64,000 nucleotides of DNA from Caryophanales bacterium (GTDB lineage Bacteria > Bacillota > Bacilli > Paenibacillales > CANHCR01): contig CANHCR010000005.1 in assembly GCA_947459205.1 (NCBI GenBank), positions 1-64,000 of the forward strand, read 5' to 3'. Below the pieces are notes generated by a model that saw only the letters and a list, made by a program, of their open reading frames with translations, was not told the origin of the DNA and ran no database searches. Both the position numbers and the translations under genes were made by a program. The stretch's first letter is position 1. Each line of letters begins with the position of its first letter. Of this stretch, positions 8,700-19,292 are shown piece by piece.

Positions 8700-11375
8700 T
8701 TAATCGCCGCCAATCGTCAATTCGCTGCTCATCGATTCCTTGCCGACGACATCGACGGTTGCCACTGTATATACAGCCGGTCCCTCGCGGTACGGATTCG
8801 GATCGGTAATGATTGTAGGCATGCCGACTAGCAGTGAGTTCCCAACTTGTTTGAAATCAAGCGGATTGATATCGCTCCGATATAGGCGGTAGCCGACAAC
8901 ATCGGGACTCGTGCTCGGCTCGAATTCAATCTGAATTTGCACACCCGCCTCTTTCCAGCGGAGCGCAGTCGCAGGCGCCGGTGCGGAACCGTCATCCAAA
9001 CGCGGATCGGTTTTGCTCGGCGCCATCAACTTCATATCAAGTGGATAGTAACGTTCGTTCATTTTGCCGAGTGCTCGCAATTTGTCGAATAGCGGCGTGA
9101 GCGATTCAGCGCGCCGTACATATGCCGATTGGTCGACCAAGTCGGCAGGTGTCTGCTCATTCGCAAGATAAGTGGCATCTTTGTGGGTGATTGTTTTGAC
9201 CGGCAAGTAGGTTCGGTCTTGTTCCGTCGGCAAGTAAGACTTATTGAACCAGTCACTCACTACATAACCATCTTCAAGCACATGTTCGTTCGGCAACTTG
9301 CCGGACAGGCGCGAGACGGCTGATTTGACTACGTTTTCCGGTTGCACGAATTGCTTGCCAATGAATAACTCACGCCGTTGCTCATACGTTTCGTTCATCA
9401 CTTGCGCCCATATTTTTTTTGCTCGTTGCGTGCCGCTACCACGTGTCAATTTGAATTTCGGTTGGTCGTAGCCAGCCCAAACGCCGAGCGTCACATCAGG
9501 AGAGTAACCGATGAACCAAGCGTCGGCATCGTCTTGCGTCGAACCGGTCTTGCCCACAATCGGCACGCGGTTATAATACTTGAAATCACGTTTAATGCTT
9601 CCGCCGGTCCCTTCCGTGACGACCGTGCGCAGCATGTCCGTCATCAGAAACGCTGTTTCTTCGGAAAACATACGGCGCGGCACAGTCTTATGCTGATAGA
9701 GAACTTCACCATCTGCCGTCTCAATTTTGTCAATCAAAAAGGCATCGTTGAACATCCCTTGATTGCCGGCCGTCGAATAGGCGTTCGTCAACTCCTCTAG
9801 AGTGACGCCATTCGTCAAGCCACCGAGCACACCGGTCTGCGCATACTTGTCTTGTTCAACGAGCGTCGTGATACCGAGTTTGCGCGCAAAGTCCCATGCG
9901 TTTTCAATGCCCACCATGTTGAGAAAAATTTTGAGCGCAGGAATGTTATACGACTGATTGAGTGCATGCCGCGCCGTGATTAAACCGTGAAACTTGCGGT
10001 CGTGGTTTTCCGGAATATGCACACCCTCGCGGCCATTCTCCAATAACAAAGGCACATCGTCAATGACCGATGCCGGTTGAATCAAGCCTTGTTCGAGCGC
10101 CGGCAAAAAGGCAGCAATCGGCTTCATCGTCGAGCCAGGCTGGCGAATCGCTTGCGTCGCATGGTTCAGCTGTTCTTTGTAAAAATCGCGCCCCTCCATC
10201 ATCCCGACAATCGCTCCGGTGCGGTTATCGAGCATGATGGCGCCGATTTGTTCGATGCCTTTCGTCTTGCTGTCTGGCGTGAAGTTTTTCGGATTTTTGG
10301 CGATTTGTTGCATCAAATCATACACACTCTTGTCGATCGTCGTGTGAATCCGGTAACCGCTGCGCAAAATCTGCTCCTGCGCACTTTTGATCAGTTCAGC
10401 ATTCTCCGGTTTGCGCAACTCAACCGTCGTCATTTGTGGATTGTTTTGCAACACGAGCACTTCAGCCGCTTTTTTTTCTGTTTCAATCATAAGAAATGGA
10501 TAGGTTGTGTATGCCTTTTTTTCTGGTGGTGCAAGTGACTTTCGCACGTCGAACGTTAGCGCCTCATCATACTGCTGCTGTTCGATCATCCCCTCGGCTA
10601 ACATGCGTTTCAACACGAGTTGCTGGCGGGCGATGGCACGGGCAAAATTCGCTTCATTGAATTCGCCTTTGCTTGTGAAGGCGGAAAAGTTACTCGGTTG
10701 CTGCGGCAAGCCGGCGAGGTAAGCGGCCTGCGCCAAACTTAGTTTCTGCAAATCATCATGACCAAACAAGCCTTTAGCGGCCGCCTTGATGCCATACAGA
10801 TTATAGCCACTTGCTCCTTGCCCGAACGGGATTTTATTCAAGTAGGCGGTCATAATCTGATCTTTCGACATCATGCGCTCGATGCGCAAAGCCAACACGA
10901 TTTCTTTGACCTTGCGACTCGTACTTTTTTCCAAACTTAAAAAAACACGCCGCGCCAACTGCTGCGTAATCGTACTGCCGCCTGTCTGCACCTCACGGTT
11001 CAGCGCCTTCTGCAAAAGCGCACGCGCAGTCGCCGTCATATCGACGCCGATGTGATCGTAAAAATGGTTGTCTTCAATCGCAATCACCGCATCGAGCAAG
11101 TAATCGGGGACTTCATTCAAACTGGCCATCCGCCGATCCTCGTCCGTGCGCAGTTGACCGATGAGCGTGCCGTCGTTGAAATAGACGAAACTAGTCATCG
11201 CGTTGTTATTCATCTGATCGAAAATAAACGCTCGTTCGCGCACTGGTTCGTTTTTGAGCAACGCCAACGCATATCCAGTAACGACAGTAGCGGCAAACAG
11301 TGCGCCCGCCAACACAGCCAGAAGCATTCCAATAAGGATTCGAAATATTGTTTTTCGTCTTTTTTGGCTGTTCAT
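8700..11375 (-). CDS. Class A penicillin-binding protein (PBP1A-type transglycosylase/transpeptidase)
   Basis: EDNHFYDHIGVD…GGSTITQQLARRVFLS; transpeptidase QPGSTMKPIAAF and VGKTGSTQDDADAWFIGYSP. Confidence 0.93.
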   Translation of the reverse strand: MNSQKRRKTIFRILIGMLLAVLAGALFAATVVTGYALALLKNEPVRERAFIFDQMNNNAMTSFVYFNDGTLIGQLRTDEDRRMASLNEVPDYLLDAVIAIEDNHFYDHIGVDMTATARALLQKALNREVQTGGSTITQQLARRVFLSLEKSTSRKVKEIVLALRIERMMSKDQIMTAYLNKIPFGQGASGYNLYGIKAAAKGLFGHDDLQKLSLAQAAYLAGLPQQPSNFSAFTSKGEFNEANFARAIARQQLVLKRMLAEGMIEQQQYDEALTFDVRKSLAPPEKKAYTTYPFLMIETEKKAAEVLVLQNNPQMTTVELRKPENAELIKSAQEQILRSGYRIHTTIDKSVYDLMQQIAKNPKNFTPDSKTKGIEQIGAIMLDNRTGAIVGMMEGRDFYKEQLNHATQAIRQPGSTMKPIAAFLPALEQGLIQPASVIDDVPLLLENGREGVHIPENHDRKFHGLITARHALNQSYNIPALKIFLNMVGIENAWDFARKLGITTLVEQDKYAQTGVLGGLTNGVTLEELTNAYSTAGNQGMFNDAFLIDKIETADGEVLYQHKTVPRRMFSEETAFLMTDMLRTVVTEGTGGSIKRDFKYYNRVPIVGKTGSTQDDADAWFIGYSPDVTLGVWAGYDQPKFKLTRGSGTQRAKKIWAQVMNETYEQRRELFIGKQFVQPENVVKSAVSRLSGKLPNEHVLEDGYVVSDWFNKSYLPTEQDRTYLPVKTITHKDATYLANEQTPADLVDQSAYVRRAESLTPLFDKLRALGKMNERYYPLDMKLMAPSKTDPRLDDGSAPAPATALRWKEAGVQIQIEFEPSTSPDVVGYRLYRSDINPLDFKQVGNSLLVGMPTIITDPNPYREGPAVYTVATVDVVGKESMSSELTIGGD

Positions 11376-11491
11376 CTTAGACCTCCTTGTGAAGTCACTA
11401 TTCTAATTATAGCATAAGTTTGTAGTCGTTATTCCGTTTGACTTTGACTTTGCGAGTATGTTATATATGACTAGTCAAAGGGGGATGTGCA

Positions 11492-12751
11492 ATGAGCAAC
11501 GAACAGAAATTGAGCGCCGCACAGCAGGCGGAATGGCAGTTGCAGTGGGAGACGATTGCGCGCGGTGTCGTGGAGATTGTCCCGGAAGAAGAGATGAAAG
11601 CGAAGTTGGCCAAGTCGATTGTGAGCGGTCAACCGTTGAACATAAAATTGGGGCTTGACCCGACAGCGCCAGACATTCATATCGGCCATACGGTCGTGCT
11701 TCACAAGTTGCGCCAATTTCAGCAGTTCGGCCATCGCGTGCAGTTGCTGATTGGTGATTTCACGGGGCGCATCGGCGATCCGACCGGCAAGTCGGAGACG
11801 CGCAAGCAACTGACTGAGGAAGATGTGCAGCGCAATGCGGAGACGTATCGCAAGCAAATATTCAAAATATTAGACCCAGAGCGCACGGAAGTCGTGTTCA
11901 ATTCGGCATGGCTCAGCAAGTTGAATTTTGCCGAAGTCGTGCAACTGGCCGCAAAAGTAACGGTGGCGCGCATGTTGGAGCGGGACGACTTTTCCAAACG
12001 GTACAGCACCAATCAACCGATTAGTATCCACGAGTTTTTCTACCCGCTCATGCAAGGTTATGATTCGGTGGCGCTTGATAGCGACGTGGAACTTGGAGGC
12101 ACGGACCAGAAGTTTAATTTGCTGATGGGCCGCACGTTGCAAAAGGAGTATGGACAGGCGCAACAAGTGACGATCATGACGCCGTTGCTGGAAGGGCTCG
12201 ACGGCGTGCAGAAGATGAGCAAAAGTCTCGGCAACTACATCGGGATTGATGAGGAACCGAACCAGATGTACGGCAAAGCGATGTCGATTCCGGACGAGTT
12301 GATGCTCAAATATTTTGAGTTGGCGACGTCGATTGGCAATCAGGAATTGAACGAGATGAAAAGTGGTTGGGATGCTGGCACGCTTCATCCGCGCGATTTG
12401 AAAATGAAACTGGCATGGACGATTGTTGCGATGTACCACGGCGAGACGGCTGCGGACGAGGCGCAAAACTATTTCAAAACGGTGTTTCAGCAGCGTGCCT
12501 TGCCGACCGACATCGAAGAGTTAGAACTGACGACGGCTCAGGTTGAAGAGAGCGGCGGTTTGCGCTTGGCGCAGTTGTTGGTGACGCTTGGATTGCAACA
12601 GTCGACATCGGAGGCGCGGCGGAGCATTCAGCAAGGTGCGGTCAAAGTGAATGAGCAAAAGATGGACGATGCCAACGCGGTGCTTGAGGTGTACGACGGC
12701 GCAATCGTGCAAGTCGGCAAACGGAAAATCGCCAAAATTCGCGTGATTTAA
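11492..12751 (+). CDS. tyrS: Tyrosyl-tRNA synthetase
   Basis: [38 protein letters not shown]-terminal S4 domain. TyrZ/TyrS2-like architecture. Confidence 0.92.
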   Translation: MSNEQKLSAAQQAEWQLQWETIARGVVEIVPEEEMKAKLAKSIVSGQPLNIKLGLDPTAPDIHIGHTVVLHKLRQFQQFGHRVQLLIGDFTGRIGDPTGKSETRKQLTEEDVQRNAETYRKQIFKILDPERTEVVFNSAWLSKLNFAEVVQLAAKVTVARMLERDDFSKRYSTNQPISIHEFFYPLMQGYDSVALDSDVELGGTDQKFNLLMGRTLQKEYGQAQQVTIMTPLLEGLDGVQKMSKSLGNYIGIDEEPNQMYGKAMSIPDELMLKYFELATSIGNQELNEMKSGWDAGTLHPRDLKMKLAWTIVAMYHGETAADEAQNYFKTVFQQRALPTDIEELELTTAQVEESGGLRLAQLLVTLGLQQSTSEARRSIQQGAVKVNEQKMDDANAVLEVYDGAIVQVGKRKIAKIRVI

Positions 12752-12754
12752 AAT

Positions 12755-12807
12755 GAAAAGCATGAATCGTCACAGGGACTAGCCTGATGTGCGTTTCATG
12801 CTTTTTG
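12755..12807. terminator. Bidirectional terminator between tyrS and the convergent gene
   Basis: aaaagcatgaa…tttcatgctttt inverted repeat. Confidence 0.6.
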
Positions 12808-12828
12808 ATGATTTCTGCGATTGCCACA

Positions 12829-13809
12829 CTACTTCAAAAAATACGTATTCTGCTTAGCGTCAAACGTTAATTTCAGATCAAACACCGAGCATAAGTCCGT
12901 CAACGATACATAATGTAAGTGAAATTCGGATTGTTCGGATTTAGCGTTGCGGTCACCGACAAACCGTTTACCGGCACTGTCGTCCACCCATTTTTGCTCC
13001 TCTAACATAAAGTCGACGCTTCCCGTTTTCGCTTTCGCTTTTCGCGTCGCAAATTTCAACGGGAGATGGTTAAATCCTGTCGAATCGTTGACACCAATCT
13101 TTTTCGCATCCGTATAAATCCTCACATTTTGAATGAGTTCCAGTTTCGACGCTTGTTTGTTTCCGCTCGAGTAGGAAAGCGCGTACTGCTGCCATTTGCC
13201 CTCATCATTTTTCTTGAATAGTGGCTGGACCGACTCGTATCCGCGCACGACACGCATGAAGTTGCTGTCGACTACGTACACCTGACCAGCGGACATTGCC
13301 GGCGCGAGCGAGTTGGCGATATTTTTATTGTTCCAATATATTTTCAACGGCGAATCTGCGGTAATCTGCAAACGATCTTTTTGCCAAATGGTGCTGTAAC
13401 CGTAGGCCGCCAATATGTCGCGAACAGGAAAGAACAACGGTCCGTTTTTGTACATCGAGAACGGCTTCATCGCTAGTTTGTAGGATTGACTCCCTTTGTA
13501 AAAGGAAGTCGGCGTCAAGTAGGAATAAGAAAATCGATACTGCCATTCTTTTTCAATGTCGCTACCTTGAAGGGAAATCTTCTTTTCAACTTGATTCCAC
13601 GAAATTCCTTTGCCTGGCAGAGCCTCGTATGGCAAGAGGTCTATGAGTCTTTGGATGGGCACAAACAAGGTTCCATCTTTTATCAAATAGTTAAATTCGT
13701 CGAGTTCTACTTGTCCGCCTTTCGCGGTTTGAATCGTCAAGGCGAACGTGGCAGATGAAACAGATGCTAATGTCACGAGGACGGTCAGTAGCAACAATAG
13801 TGAACGCAT
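12829..13809 (-). CDS. Secreted protein with copper-amine-oxidase-N-like ('stalk') domain, unknown function
   Basis: Signal peptide MRSLLLLLTVLVTLASVSSATFA, then VELDEFNYLIKDGTLFVPIQRLIDLLP…ISWNQVEKKISL. Confidence 0.6.
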   Translation of the reverse strand: MRSLLLLLTVLVTLASVSSATFALTIQTAKGGQVELDEFNYLIKDGTLFVPIQRLIDLLPYEALPGKGISWNQVEKKISLQGSDIEKEWQYRFSYSYLTPTSFYKGSQSYKLAMKPFSMYKNGPLFFPVRDILAAYGYSTIWQKDRLQITADSPLKIYWNNKNIANSLAPAMSAGQVYVVDSNFMRVVRGYESVQPLFKKNDEGKWQQYALSYSSGNKQASKLELIQNVRIYTDAKKIGVNDSTGFNHLPLKFATRKAKAKTGSVDFMLEEQKWVDDSAGKRFVGDRNAKSEQSEFHLHYVSLTDLCSVFDLKLTFDAKQNTYFLK

Positions 13810-13923
13810 ATAAAAACCTCCTAAATATGGATTATCATTATACGGAATATTGGGCGATAAAGTTGCACATTTCATGGTAAAATTAACATCAATAGTGGGC
13901 CGATTTAGGCAGGGGGGATATAG

Positions 13924-15258
13924 ATGACTGGTTCGATGATTCGAGTGTCGATTTTGTTCGTCGTTTTGTGGAGCGCGCTATTTATCGGAATCTCCATCAA
14001 CACTATTGCAACATCAACGAAAACGTTCAATATCATCGATTACGGCGCCGTTGCTGATGGTGTAACGGATACCACATCTGCCATTCAAAAAGCAGTCGAT
14101 GCTGCGGCCTTGCAGCGCGGCACAGTCTACATTCCAGCGGGGACTTACGTGTTGGAAGGAACCGTTCTTCTGAAGAGCCACATCCGTATTGTCGGCGTCG
14201 AAAACCTCTCCATTTTAGTAAAAAAATCAGCAGGGAACATGATGACGGCGATTGGCAACGTGCGCCGCTCCAATATAACAATTGAGAATGTGACGTTCGA
14301 CATCGACTACCAACAGGATGCATCTGGCCTATTGCTCTCTTATGTGTCAAATGTGAAAATCATCAATTGCAAGTTTCTCGAAGCTACGATGTGGGGCGTG
14401 TTTTTGGGCTCGTTGGACGGCACAGACCCTCACATTCGCAATTCGAATGTCATAATCAAGAACAGCATATTCGACGGCTTGGCGCAAACGTACGAACACT
14501 TTCTCATCACCAACTCGCAACATGTCGTCGTACAAAACAGCACCTTCAAAAACGGTGAGGCAGGCAACGGAATTGGCATTTACCAGATTGCCAAAAACAT
14601 TAAAGTAGATGCAAGTACATTCGAGAAAATGCACACCGGACTGTACTATTCATTAAGCACCGATCATGTCACGATAAGCAAATCGACTTTTATTGCTAAC
14701 AATAGCGGCTTAAAAGGTGCCAATTTGTCGGATAACGGTGCATTTGGTCGAATCAACTCAAAAAACATCAGCGTCATCGCAACTTCTTTCGAAAATAACA
14801 TCACTGCTCTCAGACTCGGAGCCGTCATCAATGGGCTCGTTTCGGATTGTACATTTGAACGTAACGAAAAAAATGCGCTCATCATATCCGAAGGCAACTC
14901 CGTCATCAAGTCTCCGTCTGCCAATATCAAAGTATTGCGCAACACTTTTCGTGAAAACAATCAAGACCGGACATCGTCTATCTTGCATCCAGCGATTTTG
15001 ATTACCGGTTTCAGCGGCAACGTCCAATTGCAACTTGATCGTAATCAATTCATTGATGAGCAAGAAGTGCCGTCGCAGTTGTACCCGATCTCATTCATCG
15101 GTGCATACAAATGGGACGGAATCATGATCAAAAACTCAGCGTTACACGCATACGGCGGAGCTTATTCGATCGGTGTGGCTGATGGTGCGACATTCGGCAA
15201 AAAATTCGCGTTGATCAAGTGTTCGCACGTAGCAGGTCCGATTCCGAGTGGGTCGTGA
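13924..15258 (+). CDS. Secreted/membrane-anchored right-handed beta-helix protein (pectate lyase superfamily-like)
   Basis: Hydrophobic N-terminus then FNIIDYGAVADGVTDTTSAIQKAVDAA (classic pectate_lyase_3 start) and repeated NxxIxNxxF rungs. Confidence 0.75.
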   Translation: MTGSMIRVSILFVVLWSALFIGISINTIATSTKTFNIIDYGAVADGVTDTTSAIQKAVDAAALQRGTVYIPAGTYVLEGTVLLKSHIRIVGVENLSILVKKSAGNMMTAIGNVRRSNITIENVTFDIDYQQDASGLLLSYVSNVKIINCKFLEATMWGVFLGSLDGTDPHIRNSNVIIKNSIFDGLAQTYEHFLITNSQHVVVQNSTFKNGEAGNGIGIYQIAKNIKVDASTFEKMHTGLYYSLSTDHVTISKSTFIANNSGLKGANLSDNGAFGRINSKNISVIATSFENNITALRLGAVINGLVSDCTFERNEKNALIISEGNSVIKSPSANIKVLRNTFRENNQDRTSSILHPAILITGFSGNVQLQLDRNQFIDEQEVPSQLYPISFIGAYKWDGIMIKNSALHAYGGAYSIGVADGATFGKKFALIKCSHVAGPIPSGS

Positions 15259-15362
15259 AGGCGTTTCGGATGATGCGGGGGCATGGGGCTCGTGGGTATG
15301 GAAAAAGAGGCTTGTGTGCAGTGAAACAGGAGGAATTAATCAGACTCAAACAGAAAAATTCT

Positions 15363-15393
15363 CGAATCCGTTACCTTGACGGATTTCTTTTTT
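15363..15393 (+). terminator. Intrinsic terminator
   Basis: gaatccgt-taccttg-acggatttcttttttt-like hairpin plus T tract. Confidence 0.55.
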
Positions 15394-15402
15394 GCGGATA
15401 AA

Positions 15403-15434
15403 ATGAATTACATTCATTAATGAATAATATTCAT
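15403..15434 (+). promoter_or_regulatory. Tandem palindromic operator upstream of the MMPL gene
   Basis: ATGAAT-tac-ATTCAT-ta-ATGAAT-aat-ATTCAT, ending 17 bp before ATG 15452. Confidence 0.7.
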
Positions 15435-15451
15435 TTTATAGGGGTGCTGGA

Positions 15452-17770
15452 ATGAAGTTGGGTAAGAGCGTAGAAGAGACATTATTTTTTCGTTGGGGAT
15501 TTTGGTTGGCGACTCACAAGAAATGGGTGTTGTTATTTTGGACTTGCTTGATTTTATTTTCAGCAGTCATGGCACCGCGTTTCATGAATAGTCTTACGAC
15601 AACCGAGCTTTATGTGTATGACTCAGAGGCAAAACAAGCGCAGAATCTCATTGATCGGGAATTTCCCACGACTTTCTTTGAACAAGATTTAATCGTTGTG
15701 GATTCTGACATCTACACATTTGACGATCAAGAATTTAAGGAGCGGATTGCAGATGTTGCTAACGTTGCAGCATCGATAAAGGGTGTCGAGTCTGTAGTAA
15801 TCCCAGGGACGGCGAATCCGATGTCGCAGGCACTGATCTCCAAAGATCGGCAAACGGCACTTGTCATTTTGAATGTGACCGGTGATGAGCAAAATGTGGA
15901 ACGCGTTACGACGCAACTGAGCAATAAACTTGCGAAAGCTAAAGCCAACAAAGAATCTTTTTCCACTTTTGTGACAGGAAACACACCGCTGAAACAAGCA
16001 TTGATTGAATCAAACGGAAAAGATGTTGCATCTGCTGAAGCAAAAGGGTTGCCAATCGCATTTATTGTCCTATTAATTGCTTTCGGATCGCTGATTGCTG
16101 CAGGCTTACCGATTGTTCTCTCGATGCTGGGGCTAATCACGACATTTGGCATTTTGGGCGTTGTCTCCATCTTCCATCCTTTTGATACGACGGTGTCCGG
16201 CATTGCGCCGATGATCGGGCTGGGCATAGGGATTGACTATATTTTGTTTCTTGTAAGGCGGTTTAAGGAAGAATTGGAAGCAGGACGTGCTGCATCAGAA
16301 GCCGTTGCGTACATGATGGCAACGACCGGCAAAGCGATATTCTTCTCGGGATTAACCGTGATGGTTTCCATGGCCGGTTTGTTCTGGCTCGAATCGGACG
16401 TGTTCTTCAACATCGCGGTTGCAACCATGGTTGTCGTCGTTTGTATGATGCTCGTTTCACTAATGTTACTGCCTGCCATACTTGCCGCTCTTGGTCATCG
16501 GATTCATTGGTTACGCATCTTCTTTTGGCGAAAGAATCAATCAGAGAAGCCAGTTGAGAAGCGTTTTTGGTATCGTTGGTCACAATGGGTTGTCCGCAGG
16601 CCGTTAGGATTCTTTCTTGCGGGCACACTAATGCTCGTCTTTCTGTCTGCACAAGCCTTTGATTTGAAATTGGGCATGGATACGGGTGTCGATTCTTTGA
16701 ATGATCAACTTGCAGGACAGGGTATGGCACTTGTTCAGGAGAAATTCAGCTCAGGCCTTTTGTCGCCGGTACGTATCGTACTAAAAAAGAAATCGGGTAC
16801 GTTGGATGACCGGGATTGGCAACAAATCGCTACATTATCGAACCGTATCGCAGCCGAAAAAGAAGCGTACCGTGTGGATTCGCTGCCGTCTGTCTTGTCA
16901 ATGGCCGGAATGCCAGTTACCGCTCAGAATGTTGGAAAACTCCTTTCATCACCGCAATCGAAGACGGTCCAATCGATTTGGAATGCAGATCGTGACGGCG
17001 ATGTGACGATCATCACAGTTACCATGAGACATGCATCGGACTCACAAGAGGCGGCCGATTGGATTCAACGACTTCGGGATGAGATTTTACCCCAGGGGCT
17101 TAAGGATTCTTCGCTTAAAAGCTATATCGGCGGTATGACGATGTCGATTGTCGAGTTATCAGATGAGACAATGAACAAGACGCCGATTGTGATTGTCAGT
17201 GTACTAATCCTCTCCTATTTTTTATTAATGATTGCGTTTCGAAGTTGGTTGATTCCGTTGAAAGCGATTTTGCTGAATGTTCTAAGTGTCGGAGCTTCCT
17301 ATGGATTACTGGTTTGGGTGTTTATCGGAGGAAATGGTGCTTGGCTGGGCGTGGAACAAGTCGAATTCGTGCAAGTGTTTTTGCCTGTGATCGCTTTTAC
17401 CATCTTGTTCGGGCTATCGATGGACTATGAGGTGTTCCTTGTCGGTCGGATCAAAGAAGAGTGGGGAGTTACCAGGGATGCCAAGCAAGCGATTGTTCGT
17501 GGTATTGCCTATACAAGTGGTCCCATTACGCAGGCTGGACTGATCATGATCGCTGTATTTGCATCCTTTTTCCTTACCAAATCGATGGATACCAAACAGA
17601 TTGGATTTGGACTTGGGACTGCAATCTTGATTGATGTTACCATCGTTCGTGGGATGCTCTTGCCGGCAATAATGAGTTGGATGGGGGAACGCGCTTGGGC
17701 GATTCCAAAGTGGCTTGATCGTTGGCTCCCAAGAGTTGATCTTTCGGAGTTGCCACCTAAGAAAGACTGA
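15452..17770 (+). CDS. MMPL/RND family transporter
   Basis: 772 aa with two TM repeats; GIGIDYILFLVRRFKEELEAG and GLSMDYEVFLVGRIKEEW signatures. Confidence 0.88.
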   Translation: MKLGKSVEETLFFRWGFWLATHKKWVLLFWTCLILFSAVMAPRFMNSLTTTELYVYDSEAKQAQNLIDREFPTTFFEQDLIVVDSDIYTFDDQEFKERIADVANVAASIKGVESVVIPGTANPMSQALISKDRQTALVILNVTGDEQNVERVTTQLSNKLAKAKANKESFSTFVTGNTPLKQALIESNGKDVASAEAKGLPIAFIVLLIAFGSLIAAGLPIVLSMLGLITTFGILGVVSIFHPFDTTVSGIAPMIGLGIGIDYILFLVRRFKEELEAGRAASEAVAYMMATTGKAIFFSGLTVMVSMAGLFWLESDVFFNIAVATMVVVVCMMLVSLMLLPAILAALGHRIHWLRIFFWRKNQSEKPVEKRFWYRWSQWVVRRPLGFFLAGTLMLVFLSAQAFDLKLGMDTGVDSLNDQLAGQGMALVQEKFSSGLLSPVRIVLKKKSGTLDDRDWQQIATLSNRIAAEKEAYRVDSLPSVLSMAGMPVTAQNVGKLLSSPQSKTVQSIWNADRDGDVTIITVTMRHASDSQEAADWIQRLRDEILPQGLKDSSLKSYIGGMTMSIVELSDETMNKTPIVIVSVLILSYFLLMIAFRSWLIPLKAILLNVLSVGASYGLLVWVFIGGNGAWLGVEQVEFVQVFLPVIAFTILFGLSMDYEVFLVGRIKEEWGVTRDAKQAIVRGIAYTSGPITQAGLIMIAVFASFFLTKSMDTKQIGFGLGTAILIDVTIVRGMLLPAIMSWMGERAWAIPKWLDRWLPRVDLSELPPKKD

Positions 17771-17785
17771 CGTATCATGAAGTAG

Positions 17786-18403
17786 GTGATCAAAATGGGT
17801 GTCTTGCAAAGACGGAAAGAAAAAACACGACAAAGAATCATTGAAATGGCGAAACAATTGTTTTTGTCGCAAGGATTTGTGAAGACGACAATGCACGATG
17901 TGGCGCGTGATTCCGAACTTGGTGTTGGTACGATCTATAACTATTTTCCCTCAAAGTCTGAACTGTTAATTGGAATATTTACGGAGGAAATGACTGAGGT
18001 CGAGCTCGATTTGCCTGTGTTGCTAAATAGTGATGAAAATGTAGGTGTTAAATTAAAACACCTCATTGATATTTATATCACGAAATTATTTCGGCATCAA
18101 CGAGCATTATTTCGTGAATTGATGGTGGTCATTTTTCATCGACAGGAAGGCTACGAGGAACTTGTTAATCAAATTTCACAGACAGATGACTTGTTTTTGC
18201 AAGTCATTCGAGGCTTCTTCGAAAATGAGAAAGAGTCCAAGAAGATTCCGGCGGAGTGGAACATAGATGTAGCCATTCAGGTGATTTATAGCATCTTACG
18301 ATCAACAACGATTGATTATCTTACTGGGGATGATTTAACCATCGATGATGTCAAGCGAAAGGTCCATATGCAATTGGATTTTTTGCTCAAAAAAATGGAT
18401 TAA
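17786..18403 (+). CDS. TetR/AcrR family transcriptional regulator
   Basis: RIIEMAKQLFLSQGFVKTTMHDVARDSELGVGTIYNYFPSKSELLIGIF; directly downstream of the MMPL gene. Confidence 0.88.
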   Translation: MIKMGVLQRRKEKTRQRIIEMAKQLFLSQGFVKTTMHDVARDSELGVGTIYNYFPSKSELLIGIFTEEMTEVELDLPVLLNSDENVGVKLKHLIDIYITKLFRHQRALFRELMVVIFHRQEGYEELVNQISQTDDLFLQVIRGFFENEKESKKIPAEWNIDVAIQVIYSILRSTTIDYLTGDDLTIDDVKRKVHMQLDFLLKKMD

Positions 18404-18644
18404 TCTGGTGCGGATTGCCCGTGACGATAAGACGATCACGGGCATTTCTAATGCTCCCGTTTTTACCATATGATACGCAACCGCATCACACGTTAAATTT
18501 TTTTGCACTTAGACCTGGTGCGCTCATGGGGCTCGCGGGTGAGGAAAAAGTGCTCTATCTTTAGAAAAATAGAGAAAAAAAGATGTTCTAAATATAGTAA
18601 TAGAAAATTGTGTTTTTTTATGACTCTCTTCAAATCGGTGCAAA

Positions 18645-19106
18645 TAGTAAAGTGGACGTGACGTCCGAAAAAGGATGTCGCAGCAATCGTGGCCTCACTA
18701 AATAGTCGATGAGGGCGACTTGATGTGCTGATTAACAACGCCGGTATTTTAATCGATGATTATGATGGCGTTTTAAACCTCGATTTGTCCGTGTTACGCG
18801 CGACGATGGAGACGAATTTGTATGCCAAATTGCGCTCGTCCCAGGCGTTATTTCCGTTTTTGAAAATAAGCGACTGTGCCCGAATCGTCAACTTATCCAG
18901 TGCACTGGGGTTACTACGAGGAATGGGCTCAGGTGATGTGGCTTACAGTGTTTCCAAAACGGCTTTGAACGCTCTGACCATTAAACTGAATGCTGAATTT
19001 CGTGCATACGGTCGAGCAAACTGCAGATACGGCAGTTTGGCTTGCAATGGAATATGATGGTCCGGGCGGTCGTTTTTTTCAGGATCGAAAACCAATCGAT
19101 TGGTAG
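18645..19106 (+). pseudogene. Decayed short-chain dehydrogenase/reductase
   Basis: VDVTSEK / DVAAIVASLNS / GRLDVLINNAG…NLSSALG…AYSVSKTALNAL… / VEQTADTAVWLAMEYDGPGGRFFQDRKPIDW* lie in different frames; N-terminus missing and an internal segment deleted. Confidence 0.8.
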
Positions 19107-19249
19107 TTTCTTGAAATCGTATTGTCAAATACAATTTGAGAGAGTTGTTAAGTGCTTATTCGTTTTTAAGAATAATTAACGGATTGTTATGCACACTGAA
19201 AAAATGCAATCGAAAAATTTTATTGTAAGTTTTCCGTCTCAGTTTGATA

Positions 19250-19269
19250 TTATTCCGATATCGGTATAA
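19250..19269 (+). promoter_or_regulatory. 20-bp palindrome overlapping the putative fic promoter
   Basis: TTATTCCGATATCGGTATAA (18/20 self-complementary), between TTGATA (19244-19249) and overlapping TATAAT (19265-19270). Confidence 0.55.
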
Positions 19270-19292
19270 TATAATGTCGAGAGGGTGAAAAC

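Noticed and set aside
11376-11491. T-box riboswitch upstream of tyrS
   Set aside because: Only about 115 nt separate it from the divergent PBP gene, and no T-box core (TGGNACCGCG-like) sequence or terminator is visible.
18725-19057. Functional 110-aa SDR gene as given in the ORF track
   Set aside because: It lacks the Rossmann N-terminus, has frameshifts upstream and an internal deletion before the C-terminal motif.
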